In this document: piece after piece, positions 46,601 to 57,728 of the stretch
Numbering within the stretch: position 1 is the stretch's first letter
Layout of the letters: the number at the start of each line of letters is the position of its first letter
From: Sabellastarte sp. h YS-2021
Taxonomy: Eukaryota > Annelida > Polychaeta > Sabellida > Sabellidae
NCBI GenBank assembly: GCA_964017235.1
Contig: OZ024932.1
Span: 81,595,451 to 81,659,450 of the forward strand
Direction: 5' to 3'
DNA length: 64,000 nucleotides
Program-made: the position numbers and the translations under genes
The notes under the pieces: generated by a model
What the model saw: the letters and a program-made list of their open reading frames with translations, nothing else
What the model was told of the DNA's origin: nothing
The model's database searches: none

Positions 46601-49600
46601 AACATCTGAAATTTGAACTTCACAAAACATTTTAAATCATCAATATTGCACAAAAACATGCTATTTTGCTTATCATATGTTTTTTTCAAAATATCTATGG
46701 TTATTATGTTTTTAACCATATTTTCAACATAATGACAAGATAGTAAACATATTATTGTATCTCTTTATTTTTGCTGGTTTTAAAAGCATTGGTTTAATGA
46801 TCAAACTAGATTAAAGTCTGAATCCTTGTAAAGATACTAAACATCAAACCAAAAATTCTAAAAGATTTCACAGAAGTAGAACTTGTCGTATTTACAATAG
46901 AAAGGAATATTTCATTTTTTATAGCAACATACAGATATTAACAAGTAAAAAAAACATTTGTATATCACTTTAATAAGTGTTTTAGCTTTTTATTGTCATT
47001 TCATCTTGTAGTCTCAAAATTTAAGTGATATTTGTGGTCAACTGTGATAGTTAAAGTATTATTCTTAAAACAAAAAAAATGCACACCAATTGTAGTACAA
47101 GAAAGGACATATTTTTACCTGTATTTGCAGTTGATCATTTTAATAAGAAGGAGTGGAGTGGTCACACAAAGAAAAGGAAAAGCTCATCAGCAGTGAATCC
47201 AAGCTCACCTGGCAGACAGGTGGAGAGTAAAGGTGAAATCTCTGCTACTTCATCATTATTGGGACAAATAAGCTGAGGAATCTTTGTGCTTTAATAAAAA
47301 TGCCATCATTTACTAATAGATGCCCTGCCTGACTTTTATTGGTCTTGTCAATTAATTTTCATAATTGTGCAGAAATTTTAGGTCCATATATGTATAGAAG
47401 TATTATAACTACACAATTAGCCAGAGAGTCCCTCATTAATAAATTCCCTACTCAACTTCTCGGAAATTCTATTTCCCCTACTGATACAGTCAAGAACCTG
47501 GGTGTAATTTTTGACTCTGGAAACACCTTTTCCAACCACATAACTAATATGTGTCGAGCCTGCTACTACCACCTTAAGGACCTAAGACGTATTCGTAAAT
47601 TCCTCAGTGTGGAAACTGCAGCCTTGCTTGCAAACTCAATGATCAGTAGTCGACTTGACTACTGCAATTCCCTACTTTATGGCATCAGTAAGTACAATGT
47701 TGCTAAACTCCAAAAGATACAAAATGCCCTTTGTAGAATTGTTTTTAGACTTGATAGAACTAGCCATGTCACTCCTTTTCTTCAAAAACTACACTGGCTT
47801 CCTATCACTTACCGTATATTGTTTAAGTACAATCTAATTACTTTCAAGGCTATAAATTTCTCTCAACCCATATACCTATCATCCTTGATCAAAACCAGTT
47901 GTCTAACACGTGGAAATCGTCTTTCTCTTTCCTCAGCCTCTCACAAAAAGGCCATCGGTAGGAGAGGTTTTGTAGTGGCTTCCCCCATAGAATGGAACAG
48001 ACTCCCACAATCAGTACGATCACAACAAACAATAACAGGTTTCCGTAGCCAGCTAAAGACCTACTTGTTTAGATTAGCATATCCTCCACCATAGTACATC
48101 TCCCTGGCGGGCGCTAACCTTGGATCATGACCTCGAACGTCCCTCGACTTTGCCTTTTTGATTTCAAGCGCATTAGAGGATGTTGCATCAATTTTGCGCT
48201 ATATAAATGTTTCTATTCTATTCTATTCTATTATAATATTTATACTATTAAAAAAGATACTTGCCAATTGTAACTTTCCATATTTAAATAAAGAATAATT
48301 TATTTACACTGGCAACTGAAGATTTTACAAATTGGATAAAATGCTGGTTCAATAATTCATGAAAGAAGGTACAGTTACAGGTGGTAATTTATATATAAAC
48401 AAGCAGCTGGTGTATTGATTTGTCAGTGCAGCATTTATTCAATACATAGATACATATTTGTGTGTTGCAGAGCACGCCAGTAAAATAACAAGAGAACAGA
48501 AGACCGATAATGTCCCTGTCAAGGTCAAAAAGAACATCTCCGAGTCTCAGTTATTGAGTGAAGACAATTGGGAGTCTGCAAATACTCAGAAGTCTAGGAG
48601 AAAGAGGAAAGATAACTCTTCAGAAAACAATGACATGACAGAGTTGGAAAGGAGACAGAAAGTCGAAAATAATTCACTGGAAATCTGCAAAGAGAGAACT
48701 ATATGTCCATCCCCAATTATGACAACTTCCACAAATTTTGCTGAGGAACAAAGGTTAAGCTGCTGTGAAGAAACCCCTGATTGTGTGTATGAAGGAGTTT
48801 CAGAAGATTTCCTCTTGGAACAAATAGGAGAATCTGAGAGATTAACACAAACAGAGACATTTGCTGCCATTGAAGATATTGAAAAACAGGAATTACACAA
48901 GAACAGTGTGCAGCCTTTGCCAGTAACATCGAATGACTTTAATAACAGCAACAAAGAGAACCTCCAGGTAGCCAGTCACTCTGGGCTGTTATCTGAAATG
49001 AATGTATCCCACCTAGATAAATCATCTGACCCAGAAAGTGACCTTATATTAATCACACCAAATATGCGTAAGAGAAGAAAGAACTCCTCTAAAGGCAGTG
49101 TGTCAAGCTCATCCTCTGATAAAGGCCATGGCTCAGGTGGTTCAAAAAACAACGGCTTTCTCAAAGTGATCTTAAAAAAGCCAAGATTAGTTGTAGATAA
49201 CACTCCTTTGCCCTCCCCAACCTCCTCTACCAACTCAGCAATACTCAGTGAAAGCAGCACAGATGTTAAGAGTTTCCTCCCAGAACCTTTTGCCGAACAC
49301 AAACCAGTATATGGAGGTCACACTGCCACATCTCCATTCATGTCCAGTTCTACTGAGGATACTTATGAAGACTCGCCTACCTTTGGTAAGTCGCTTTGTC
49401 TTCCAAAACTGGTGGTGCAGCAGGCTGAAGAGAATGTTCTGTCTACAAGGAGTGGGAGATTGGTGAAGCGCAGCACCCCTGAAATCAAGGAGACTATTCT
49501 GGAAAGTTCTTTTGCTTCTGTTGTGTTGCTAGGAAAACAGTTTGAATTTTCCACAGGACGTGTGTCAGCTAATCAGTGCTACAGTGATCGTGAAGGCTCT

Positions 49601-52600
49601 TTGAACTCACAAAATATGCCAGTACACCAGTCTGTGGGACCCAAACGGAGCACAAAAGGTCAAAGAAGTAAAAAGATCAGAGCTCAGAATGGGGTGAAAG
49701 GTCCAAACACCATTGATAATGGGAGCAGTGCCTCAGGCAGTGTGCCAGGAACAAGTAATGTAAAGCCAATGTCCACTTGCTATAAATTGCCCAATGGTCA
49801 GACTGTAGCAGCAGGGAATGGCTTCAGCTGGGACAGCCCCATGGATAGCCATACTTCCAGTGATATAAGTTCTGAAAAATTGAATATAGATGGCACAGAA
49901 ATGACTGAAAGAAATGAAAAAGTGTTAAATTCATCATCCATATCTCCAAAAAGTATTATATCAGAACATTGTGACAAAGATTCAGGGGAGTTGAATGCTG
50001 ATCATGTGTTTGCTTCCAATGATGTTATTCCAGATAAACACAGCTCCTCACAGTATGCTTGTGCCTCCCCCAGTGAAGCCAGCAATGTGGGGCATCCCAA
50101 CGCAAACTTGATAGATGTCAAGCCTTTGCTGGATGGTGAGAAATCCACTACTACTTGTAAAAGAAAAAGAAAACAAAGTGCATCATACAGTAAGAGAAGG
50201 AAACACAAGTCTAAAAAGAACAAGTTTTCTGGGGCTCTGGGAAAAGAACTACGAATTCATATACACCGCATTAACTCTGTGACTGAAACATCTGATTATG
50301 TCATTTCTTTTATTGGTATGTGCAACAAACCTTTTACTTTAAGTATTAGGAATCCTTCATAATAATTTTCTCCATCAGTTTAATTTCCATTACACATGAA
50401 ATAATTCAGGCAAAACTTGTGATGTGTAAGCATCTTTGTTCAAATAATCCTGATCCAGTCATAAGATTGTGCCACAGTTTTCCTTAAACATAATTCATCA
50501 GTTTATATCTTATTTGAAAAAACTAAATGAGCCCTAGAAGTATTGGTTACTTATTCCCAGTATTATTCATAGGATATTCTCAAAGTCATTATTATTGGTT
50601 ATTATAATGTGAAATATCTGGGAAATCATAAAGTTCATAATAATTGCAGAATTTCTGTGTATAGGTTGCTGCAGTGTTCCACCTGAAGAAACTGCTAAGT
50701 TTGTTAATTATTTAGTATTTACTGTGTTATTTGGTGGGTTTCTTTGGAGCTTAATTAATGTTAATCGTCATTTAAGAACAGACAACAAGATATGTCTGGA
50801 CACTACTAGCATTTATTCTAAAATTCCCAGATTTCACGTAACAAAATCTTATATATACATTGTATGTACAATATCTAATAGTTGGTACATTACAAATAGT
50901 GGAGCACACACATATATCACATTTACTAAATTATTTTTTTAAATATTTTTCAGACAGTGTAACTGCAAAACTTAAACCAAAGATTTCACATCAAATTCCA
51001 CCTGCAGAAAATAGTGGAAAATCATCAGACAATAACAGTTCTATATCTTTAGTTTGTGATCCAGCTGCTGAACAACATAAAGTGCAAGAAAAAAATCAAG
51101 AAAACCCCTCAATTACTACTCCTAGTCAGAAAGCACAAAACTTTGACCAAGATATCAAGAATGGGTTGCCAACATTAGGAAAAGTACGTAACCTCTTTTC
51201 GGATATTAGAGACATCACCACCTTGTCAAAAGATCTTGAAAACCATAGTATTAATGATGAAAATATGGTGGCTGAAAAAAACATTCCTAGCCTTTTGCCA
51301 TCAACCCATAACAGTGCCAATTGTTCAACTGAGGAAGTGACATCAAAGTTTTTGGACATCTCTTCAGGTCCTGATGATGAGTCAGGGGACGAAGCACCGA
51401 TAGTAGAACACCATGTTTATCCTCAACCCAGAAATCTACATTCGCCCTCAAAGATCAGAAATAATCCATTTGCTCCAAAGAATTGGTCACATGCCACCTC
51501 TTTCCCAGAAAGCAGGGAACTTTGCCTTGAAAGAGTATTAAGCAGTGACATGGATCATGACTGGGGCAATGATGCAGACACTGAAACAGACACAGAAGCA
51601 GAAAAACAGAATTCTCAGATCAACAGGAATAAACAAAATGCCAAAAAAAGCAACAAAGGAGTTCAGTACCTTGACAACAATTCAGAAAATAAACCAAATT
51701 CTACGATGTGTGTAACTGCTGAATGTATGAAAGAGGTCACTGAAAATAATAAACAGTTATCTGAAGGTGCTTGTTCCGACAAGGGTGATGAGCATAACAC
51801 ATGCAACCTTGATTTTGCAGGAGTTGGAAAGGAGGAACTTGGAAATCAAGTGCAAAAGTCGAATAACAAGAATGAGAAAGTAAGTAACACAAGCCAGCCA
51901 ATAAAAAGAAATGGTTTGCATGCTGCAGAAGACAAAGACATCGGTATTATGCAGAATATGTACAATACTGCAAGTGATGCTGAAACAGACATTAAAGATG
52001 AAAGACAGAATCTTGAAGAAAATGTCCAGAACAAAGTGAACAAAGTAGATGCAAATCAAAATGAAAAACATATGTCAGTGTCTTTGTGTAAGCTGGCAGC
52101 TGATACAGTTCTTCAATTAAAGGATGTCATTTTACCCCCTACAAGTACACCATGCTCCAAGGACAGTATAGAAACCAAGCAAAATTCAGAATCTGAAGAT
52201 ACAAAAGCTGCATTAATTGACACTCCCAAATCTAAAGGTATCGGAATTCCTTGGTCACACTGTACAGCTACTTTAAATAGTCCTGTTCATAAACATTTGC
52301 ATACTGGTGATTCAGTTAAGAAGCTTGATACATTTGAAGAAAATGTCATTGATTTATGTTTGTCAGACACTTGTAGTGAATCTGATAACAAAGCTCAGCA
52401 ACCAAGGAATTTTGCTCTGTCATATCATACTGTTGACAAAAATGTAGCCAGTATATCACAGTCAGATCAGTGTATCAGTGAAAAACAGTCGTATTGTGAA
52501 CCAAGTGGTAAGCCTTCCAGAGAATCATGGCATATTGTAGATGAAAAACAAGAATGTCAACGAACAAATGAGGCTCTCTTGAACTTTACTCATTCTTGTG

Positions 52601-54556
52601 AGGATAACATGAAGAAAGTGACTTCTAAAACCAGTTGTGATTCTGATGCATTTAATTTTTCAAAGGTCAATGTACCATGTAATGATACATTGTCAGATAT
52701 GACCAATGTAAGAAATACAGACATATGTGCTGAAAGTGCTTTAGATCTTTCCCAAAAATCAACCAGGTCTGAGCTACAAGATGGAAACTGTATGTCACTA
52801 AATAGCTCTGAAAACTCTTTTAGTTTTCCAATAATTGACAATAAAATGGCTGAAAAGGCAACAAATGTTATAAAAAGTGTTAAAGAGGTTGAAATGATGG
52901 TTGCAATGTCAAATTCATCCAATGTACATGTAAAAGGTAACAGAACTGATCAGGTTTTGGCAGACCTAGAAAGGCAAAAGGATTTAGTTGACAATAGCAA
53001 CAAAGAAGGTTCCAGTAATGATGATGAAAAAACAGAATTGTCCACACACAGTGTTGCACATGTTTCCAAGTATGATGAACACACCACAGACTTAAAAATG
53101 CACAAGAAATTGTGCAAAATGTCTACAGGAGACTCTCAGGAAATGGTAGATCAGATGGAATTTATAGAAAAGAAACAGGTGGGCCAAAATAGTGCAACTC
53201 AACATCAGGAATCTTCAAGAATTGGCACAAATACAGACACAGTAGTAAGCAATGACTTGACCAATAATAAAAGCAGTCCTACAATTATAGTTACAGACTC
53301 AGTAACAGATATTGTCAAACATGAAAATTCAGCATATTCAAATAAAGCTGGACCATTTAGTAGGAACAAAGCTCAGGAACATCTACCGCACACGGCTCAT
53401 TTGGCTTTCAACAGTTTCTGTAGCAAGGAATCAGGGAACTCTGGGCAGAAAGATTTGTGTAAACTTGTTGGTGTTGTATCACCCCGTCAGTTTAGGATAG
53501 ATGACCATGATAGCTCCAGCTCAAAAGATCTATCATCAGAAGAGGATGCAGATGACCCAATGATGGAGCAGATGATATTTGCGCATGACCTTTTGACCTC
53601 TGCAGAGAAAGGAACAGCATTTAAATGTCTCCTTTGCTCAGGGGAGCATTTCAGTAGTATGGTATCAGTCATCCAGCACATACTACAGTTACATTGCTAC
53701 TGTCATCTATGTTCTCAGGGGTATCCAGAGGTTTATGCATATCAAGGCCACATCTGGAGCCAGCATGCTGGTAAGTTGTCAACTGATATTCCCAGACAGC
53801 TTCAGATAAACCATGTTGGCAGTATTGTCTCTGGGTTACTCTGGACAAATTTAGTGAGCAGCCTCTTTCTGGGCTTTATCATTACCAACAAATATAAAGC
53901 CATTAAAATACACATGGTAGGAATTCAGTGTGTAAGTTGGTGCTGTTGGTTTTACATGGTGAAATAGAAGTCCATTGGCAAAAATTATCTTGATTCTGTC
54001 AGATTTTAAGTTCTGTCATTACATATAAATGAGTTGTGTGTTATAAATGAAAAGACATGCAGACCACAGATGTGGGAGGCGAGTGTGTTGCCCACTATAT
54101 CTCTGAACCACCTTTATGGGTCTTGAAGAAAGGAACATAAAACTATAGTTTGACCTTTGCAAGACAGTGTTTTGTTAGTGCTTATAAATTAATGTGTTTT
54201 GGTAAACTAGTCTAAGCATTTCATATATTTGTTGTGTAGCATTTGAAAATATTATTTTACATTTTTGTCTTTCTTTTTTAGATGATGAAGAATTAATAAG
54301 AAATGCAAGAAAACTGGCAAAGTTCCGTTCAAGCAATAACAGCCACATTCCAACCCCTCCCAAACTGAGGCAGTGCTATGCTCAGTGTGACAACACATCA
54401 TCAGTCTACAGCTGCAAACTGTGTGGTAAGACTGCTGACAACATTCCCAAAGCACGGTCACATGTAGCCAAGTACCACTTCAAAAAGGCATACTGGTTGA
54501 TAAAAAGAAGGAAAAGAAGTGTGGAGAATGTGGACAACGAAATATCACAAAAATAG
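38588..54556 (+). CDS. Large nuclear-type protein with three C-terminal C2H2 zinc fingers (six coding exons)
   Basis: Join of 38588-40610, 43582-43668, 47131-47232, 48471-50315, 50954-53770 and 54282-54556: 7149 nt, 2382 residues plus stop, with all junctions GT-AG and phase 1. ATG 38588 has A at -3 and G at +4 and lies 5 nt after an acceptor, so a 5' UTR exon is expected upstream. Most of the protein is Ser/Asn/Lys/Glu-rich and probably disordered. Basic, nuclear-signal-like clusters lie near residues 500-512 and 1300-1325. Zinc fingers, each CX2CX12-13HX4H: residues 2244-2266, 2269-2290 and 2336-2357. Fingers 1 and 2 are nearly contiguous; finger 3 is in the last exon. DNA or chromatin binding in the nucleus is likely, but I do not recognise an orthologue. 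Introns carry a LINE fragment and other repeats. Confidence 0.85.
41426..41580 (-). repeat. Dispersed repeat fragment, reverse orientation
   Basis: 'AGCACTCAGTAGAGTGCAGA' and 'CCTCTGCCAAG' match the complement of the far end of the repeat at 45190-45425 ('ctctctgagtgctc'), followed by internal phrases in reverse order. Confidence 0.5.
42867..42890. repeat. Perfect 9-bp hairpin, HINE-like 5' end without partner
   Basis: Arms GCACTGTCT and AGACAGTGC around ATATAG, preceded by TTAATTA. It resembles the 5' hairpins of the HINE families, but no array or 3' copy follows. Confidence 0.4.
43582..43668 (+). CDS. Zinc-finger gene, coding exon 2 (87 nt)
   Basis: Acceptor GTTTACTGCAG and donor AAAG|GTGGGTAA. 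Phase 1 to 1, giving GFPRKEPYCTSEKEHGQSHN and a short remainder. It is a multiple of three, so it could be skipped without shifting the frame. Confidence 0.75.
43669..47130 (+). other. Intron 2 of the zinc-finger gene
   Basis: AT-rich, with a dispersed repeat fragment at 45190-45425 and a less AT-rich stretch at 45590-45860 of unknown origin. No further exon with matching phase was identified. Confidence 0.5.
45190..45425 (+). repeat. Dispersed repeat (ACCAAGGAGGTATTA start, GAGTGCTC end)
   Basis: 'ctaccaaggaggtatta', 'gattatgcaaatactac' and 'gtccaacgtagatcccaatc' are followed by an end reading 'ggtggagatctgcgctctc'. It shares motif order with 1671-1870 and, reversed, with 41426-41580. Superfamily unknown. 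Confidence 0.55.
47131..47232 (+). CDS. Zinc-finger gene, coding exon 3 (102 nt)
   Basis: Acceptor CTGTATTTGCAG and donor AAAG|GTGAAATC. Phase 1 to 1; encodes VDHFNKKEWSGHTKKRKSSS and onward, a basic stretch. Also skippable in frame. Confidence 0.78.
47350..48236 (+). mobile_element. 5'-truncated CR1/L2-type LINE
   Basis: A long frame (47339-48094) encodes the C-terminal part of a non-LTR reverse transcriptase ORF2: 'VKNLGVIFDSGNTFSNHI', 'SRLDYCNSLLYGI', 'KLQKIQNALCRIVF', 'LQKLHWLPITYRI', 'FKAINFSQPIYLSSLI', ending near 'FRSQLKTYLFRLAY'. The 3' UTR ends 'gcgctatataaatg' and a (TTCTA)n tail at 48211-48232, as in CR1/L2 elements with microsatellite tails. The catalytic part and 5' end are absent. 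The open frame suggests a recent insertion in sense orientation into intron 3. Confidence 0.82.
48471..50315 (+). CDS. Zinc-finger gene, coding exon 4 (1845 nt)
   Basis: Acceptor TGTGTTGCAG and donor ATTG|GTATGTGC. 615 codons, phase 1 to 1. Ser-rich, with a long basic run near its end (KRKRKQ, KRRKHKSKKNK). Confidence 0.88.
50316..50953 (+). other. Intron 4 of the zinc-finger gene
   Basis: AT-rich, 638 nt, no repeat recognised. Confidence 0.6.
50954..53770 (+). CDS. Zinc-finger gene, coding exon 5 (2817 nt)
   Basis: Acceptor ATATTTTTCAG and donor GCTG|GTAAGTTG. 939 codons, phase 1 to 1. Acidic and polar, ending with zinc fingers 1 and 2 (CLLC..H..H and CHLC..H..H). The frame runs on past the donor, which explains the longer open frame. 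Confidence 0.88.
53771..54281 (+). other. Intron 5 of the zinc-finger gene
   Basis: 511 nt between GTAAGT and a T-rich TTTTTTAG acceptor. Nothing else recognised. Confidence 0.6.
54282..54556 (+). CDS. Zinc-finger gene, last coding exon
   Basis: Acceptor TTCTTTTTTAG; begins DDEELIRNARKLAKF. Contains finger 3 (CKLCGKTADNIPKARSHVAKYH), then a Lys/Arg-rich tail and TAG at 54554-54556. No clear polyadenylation signal is seen close by. Confidence 0.85.
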
Positions 54557-54774
54557 CGTGTTTCTCCAAAGTGCAGACAGATGTATAGAATAATAATTTC
54601 CAAACAGCCATATGCACATTGTTATTTTGAAAGCTAGTGCAGATAATTCTGTTAATCTGCAGCCAGTGTGTTCGACCTCAGTTGTATCTAGAATATAGCA
54701 TTAACATAAAACATATTCCAGAAAATTTAGGTGGTTCTGCATTTTTGCTGCTGCTATTTTTTTTTTTTTTTTTG

Positions 54775-55152
54775 TCATATGTCAGTAGTTCTGTCTTATC
54801 AGCTGCTCCTACAGGACCAGGCCAGGTCACCCTGACCATCATTACCAAACAGTTCCTCCTTTCTACTCCTCACTTTACAAGCCAGTCAAACACTTGGTTT
54901 TGCTGTTGATACTCCTAAAGTTTGGAATAATCTTTCTAATGATGTACACAGTGCACCATAATACTACCTCCTTCAGAAAAAAGCTCAAAACTTACCTGTT
55001 GCAAAAGCCTACCTGCCATAGTCTTCCAGTCACCTCTGCACCTTCTCTGGTACGACCTGGTAATGTTATTGGACTTACAATAATGTACCTTCAGCTGCCC
55101 GTTAGAGTCTGTAAATTGATGGAGATTAAGCACTATGAAAGTCCACATTAGA
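54775..55152 (+). mobile_element. Decayed LINE 3' remnant
   Basis: After a T-run (54760-54774), phrases of the LINE ORF2 C-terminus can be read in shifting frames: 'TPKVWNNLSNDVHSAP', 'KLKTYLLQK' and a closing 'IKHYESPH'. Compare the cleaner copy at 47350-48236. It has at least two frame shifts and is much older. No intact end. Confidence 0.55.
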
Positions 55153-55734
55153 TTATTTTAGATTCTTAAAAACTTCTAACATATAGATTTCTTTTTTTCT
55201 ACTCTCAAAGTGTCTGTAACAGGGTATATAAGTATCTGCTGTCTCAAGTGCCAATGGGCAATGTGACCAAATAAATGCAAAAGTTCTGGATGGACGTATT
55301 CCCCAAAAAATTACCCAAATCTGGGTATGCGTGTATAAGCACACACTAACTGGAAGTAAATTATGGCTGATACAAAAAAACTTCTGAATTAAAATGTAAA
55401 ATAACTGCATGTTTTGAAAGAACTAGAACGTAAGTCAAACGTAAGTCAAAAGCAAACGGCTGCATTCACAACTTTTCAGCAACCTCCTTTGAGGTCATCT
55501 AAGAGTGCAACTCTAGTATAGATTCCTACAGGTCAGTCATCACATTTAAAAAATCCATGCACAAAAATTGGGAAAGAAGCAGACCAAGGCAGAGTGTTGG
55601 GCAGCACTTATGATCACTAAAAGGAGTGTCTGCATATCTTAAATGTATGGGTTGACATCCAAAATAGTGCTTTAGTGTGCCAGAGCAAAACCCTCAAACA
55701 TATGCTCTAGAGGGATTTTTATGTTATGGCCAAT
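55153..55734. other. Non-coding stretch, nothing recognised
   Basis: Contains a short duplication ('aacgtaagtcaa' twice near 55427-55450). No gene. Confidence 0.4.
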
Positions 55735-57200
55735 TCAGGGTTGATCCTTTGCAATGTAGAGATGTCCAACCTCCTTACAGATTTAGAAGACAATAGAAGA
55801 CAGGAACTAAGAAACTCTCCTTTGATGCCCTCAACCCTCCTTCAGTTTCAAAGGGATTCTGAGGGTGAGGAATTCTTGCTCCAAAAGGCGTCAACGCCAG
55901 TACATATAGCCAATGTTATCCCTTTGGTGGTGCACCCATGGGTCAAGGACAATTTAGACATAGGCACTCATATCAAATTCCCCAAGCTCCTCACTTTGTC
56001 AGTGTCAATCCTCCAGAGGCTGTTAATCTTACAAGGAATGATGACACTTTAGACCACATCACAGATGATTGATTTCACTCAATTGAGAGGAGTGTCAGAT
56101 GTATACCTCCCTGTCCCAATTCATCTCAGAGAACGAAAATACATTTGATTTGCTCACAGGAAAAAAATGTACCAGTTGGAAGTCCCTATCCAATGATTTT
56201 TACTATGATTGTAAAGGAAAAGAAAGTTCTGGACCTTTTGAGGGAAATCAGAATACACCAATACTTGGGCGATTAGTTATTCAAGGCACAGAAATAGATT
56301 AACCTTTGCAGCAGCCAAAGCCTTTATGGTAGGTTATCATTTGACCAAATAATGCAGGCATGTCACTGTAAGCCCCAAAAGATTTTCACCAACTTCTACC
56401 TAAAAGACTTGACATGGTCAGACAATAACAGTATGTACCTGTATCTAGTGGTGGCAGTTCAATAGGTAGTGGACACATCATCCCCTCAACACAGCCAACC
56501 TCTGAGAAAGAAGGAGTTGGGGAAGCCTCCTCTGCCAAGTCATCCTGAGTCTGGAAAACAGGTGACATAAATAAAGCCCGAGTTGGCTCAGAAATGTATG
56601 AGATAGGATAGAGTAAGGCTACATCCAATTGTGTAAATTCAAAGTTCAAAGAACATGGTTGAAGGTTATTAAAATGTGGTATATATATCTGCTATGAACT
56701 TCGATAACTAGCTTGGCTAATGTTGTAATTTTGGGGGGAACTTGGACCATATTTCCAGATCAAAGCCTAAAAAAAATCAGAAAAGATTTATATTATAAAT
56801 CAAAATCTAGTCATTCCTGGAATATTTCAACAAAATGGTTGGATTTAGCAATGACTCCTAAAGGGTCCCAATATTGTAGAGCAATGAAATTGCAAATTTT
56901 ATATTTAAATTTAGTTTTTGTAAGCTACAATCTTACCGTTTAGAACACAGATGATTCCCACCCTCTATCCCTGCTGATACAGCTGGGGTGGTGGGCACAA
57001 ATGAATAAGAGGCAGAGCAACAAACTCTCTCTATCACCTGACAGCAAATTTCACTTAACAATAGTCTCAGGCAGCCAAGTCTAGTATATTTCTTTTCTAA
57101 AGAAGTTCGGCCACCTGAGAGGCAAGCCCCCTGAATAGTAATGAGTCCCAAAGAGGAAGATTGTAGCTTATAAAAGTTGCATTCAAATGTGAAATTTGCA
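55735..57200 (+). mobile_element. Heavily decayed DIRS-like remnant
   Basis: RQELRNSP and 'EGEEFLLQKAS' (about 55800-55890) match the end of the gag-like part at about 24305-24390. Scattered reverse-transcriptase phrases follow (about 56070-56270), then a right-end phrase 'ttgtagcttataaaagttgc' at about 57162, like that at 26655. Treated as a fossil: strongly broken, many breaks, and clearly older than the element at 16865-26700. The piece between about 56400 and 57100 is not assigned to a part. Confidence 0.65.
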
Positions 57201-57728
57201 AATTGTTTACCTGGTACTTATATTTCAACTATTTGAATGCATAGTTTGTGAAATGTTTTCTAGGAATGTATTTACAGTTGAGAGAGCTAATCGTTCTAGC
57301 AACTGTACAGAGGAGTTGTGTTGGTATTCTTGGATATTTTTGTTAGTCCTCTCTGTGGAATTCAATGGATAGGAAGAATAGTGAAAGTAACAATGATTAT
57401 TAATATAATGTTGAAAAAAGACTTTACTTCGTTCTCTGTATATCTTTTTGTGGTCACTTTAAGGTTACCTACCTGGGTCTAACTATAATACTGTAAAAAT
57501 ACCAGGATATAGGTTCAGTGTGCAAAGGGACTACATATATGTAAAGGGAATACATTTTGTTAGTTTTCAAGTTTTTTGATGTGTACAAATGCAGTTCTAA
57601 GTGTCCATGTATATGTACTTATATAGGACCAGTTGCCCTCTAATCTATTTTTTTATTGCACTAAAATAGCTTACCATCAGATACTCTGTTATCTTGGGAG
57701 GCCACTCTCGACTTGTCCAACCCTAGTT
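57201..57728. other. Non-coding stretch
   Basis: 'aatagcttaccat' near 57666 resembles the left inverted repeat of the DIRS-like element (16876-16888), so a second DIRS end may lie here. The stretch ends CCCTAGTT immediately before HINE3. Confidence 0.4.

Noticed and set aside
47339-48094. LINE frame as an additional exon of the zinc-finger gene
   Set aside because: It is clearly a non-LTR reverse transcriptase C-terminus with a microsatellite tail. Exons 3 and 4 already join in phase without it.
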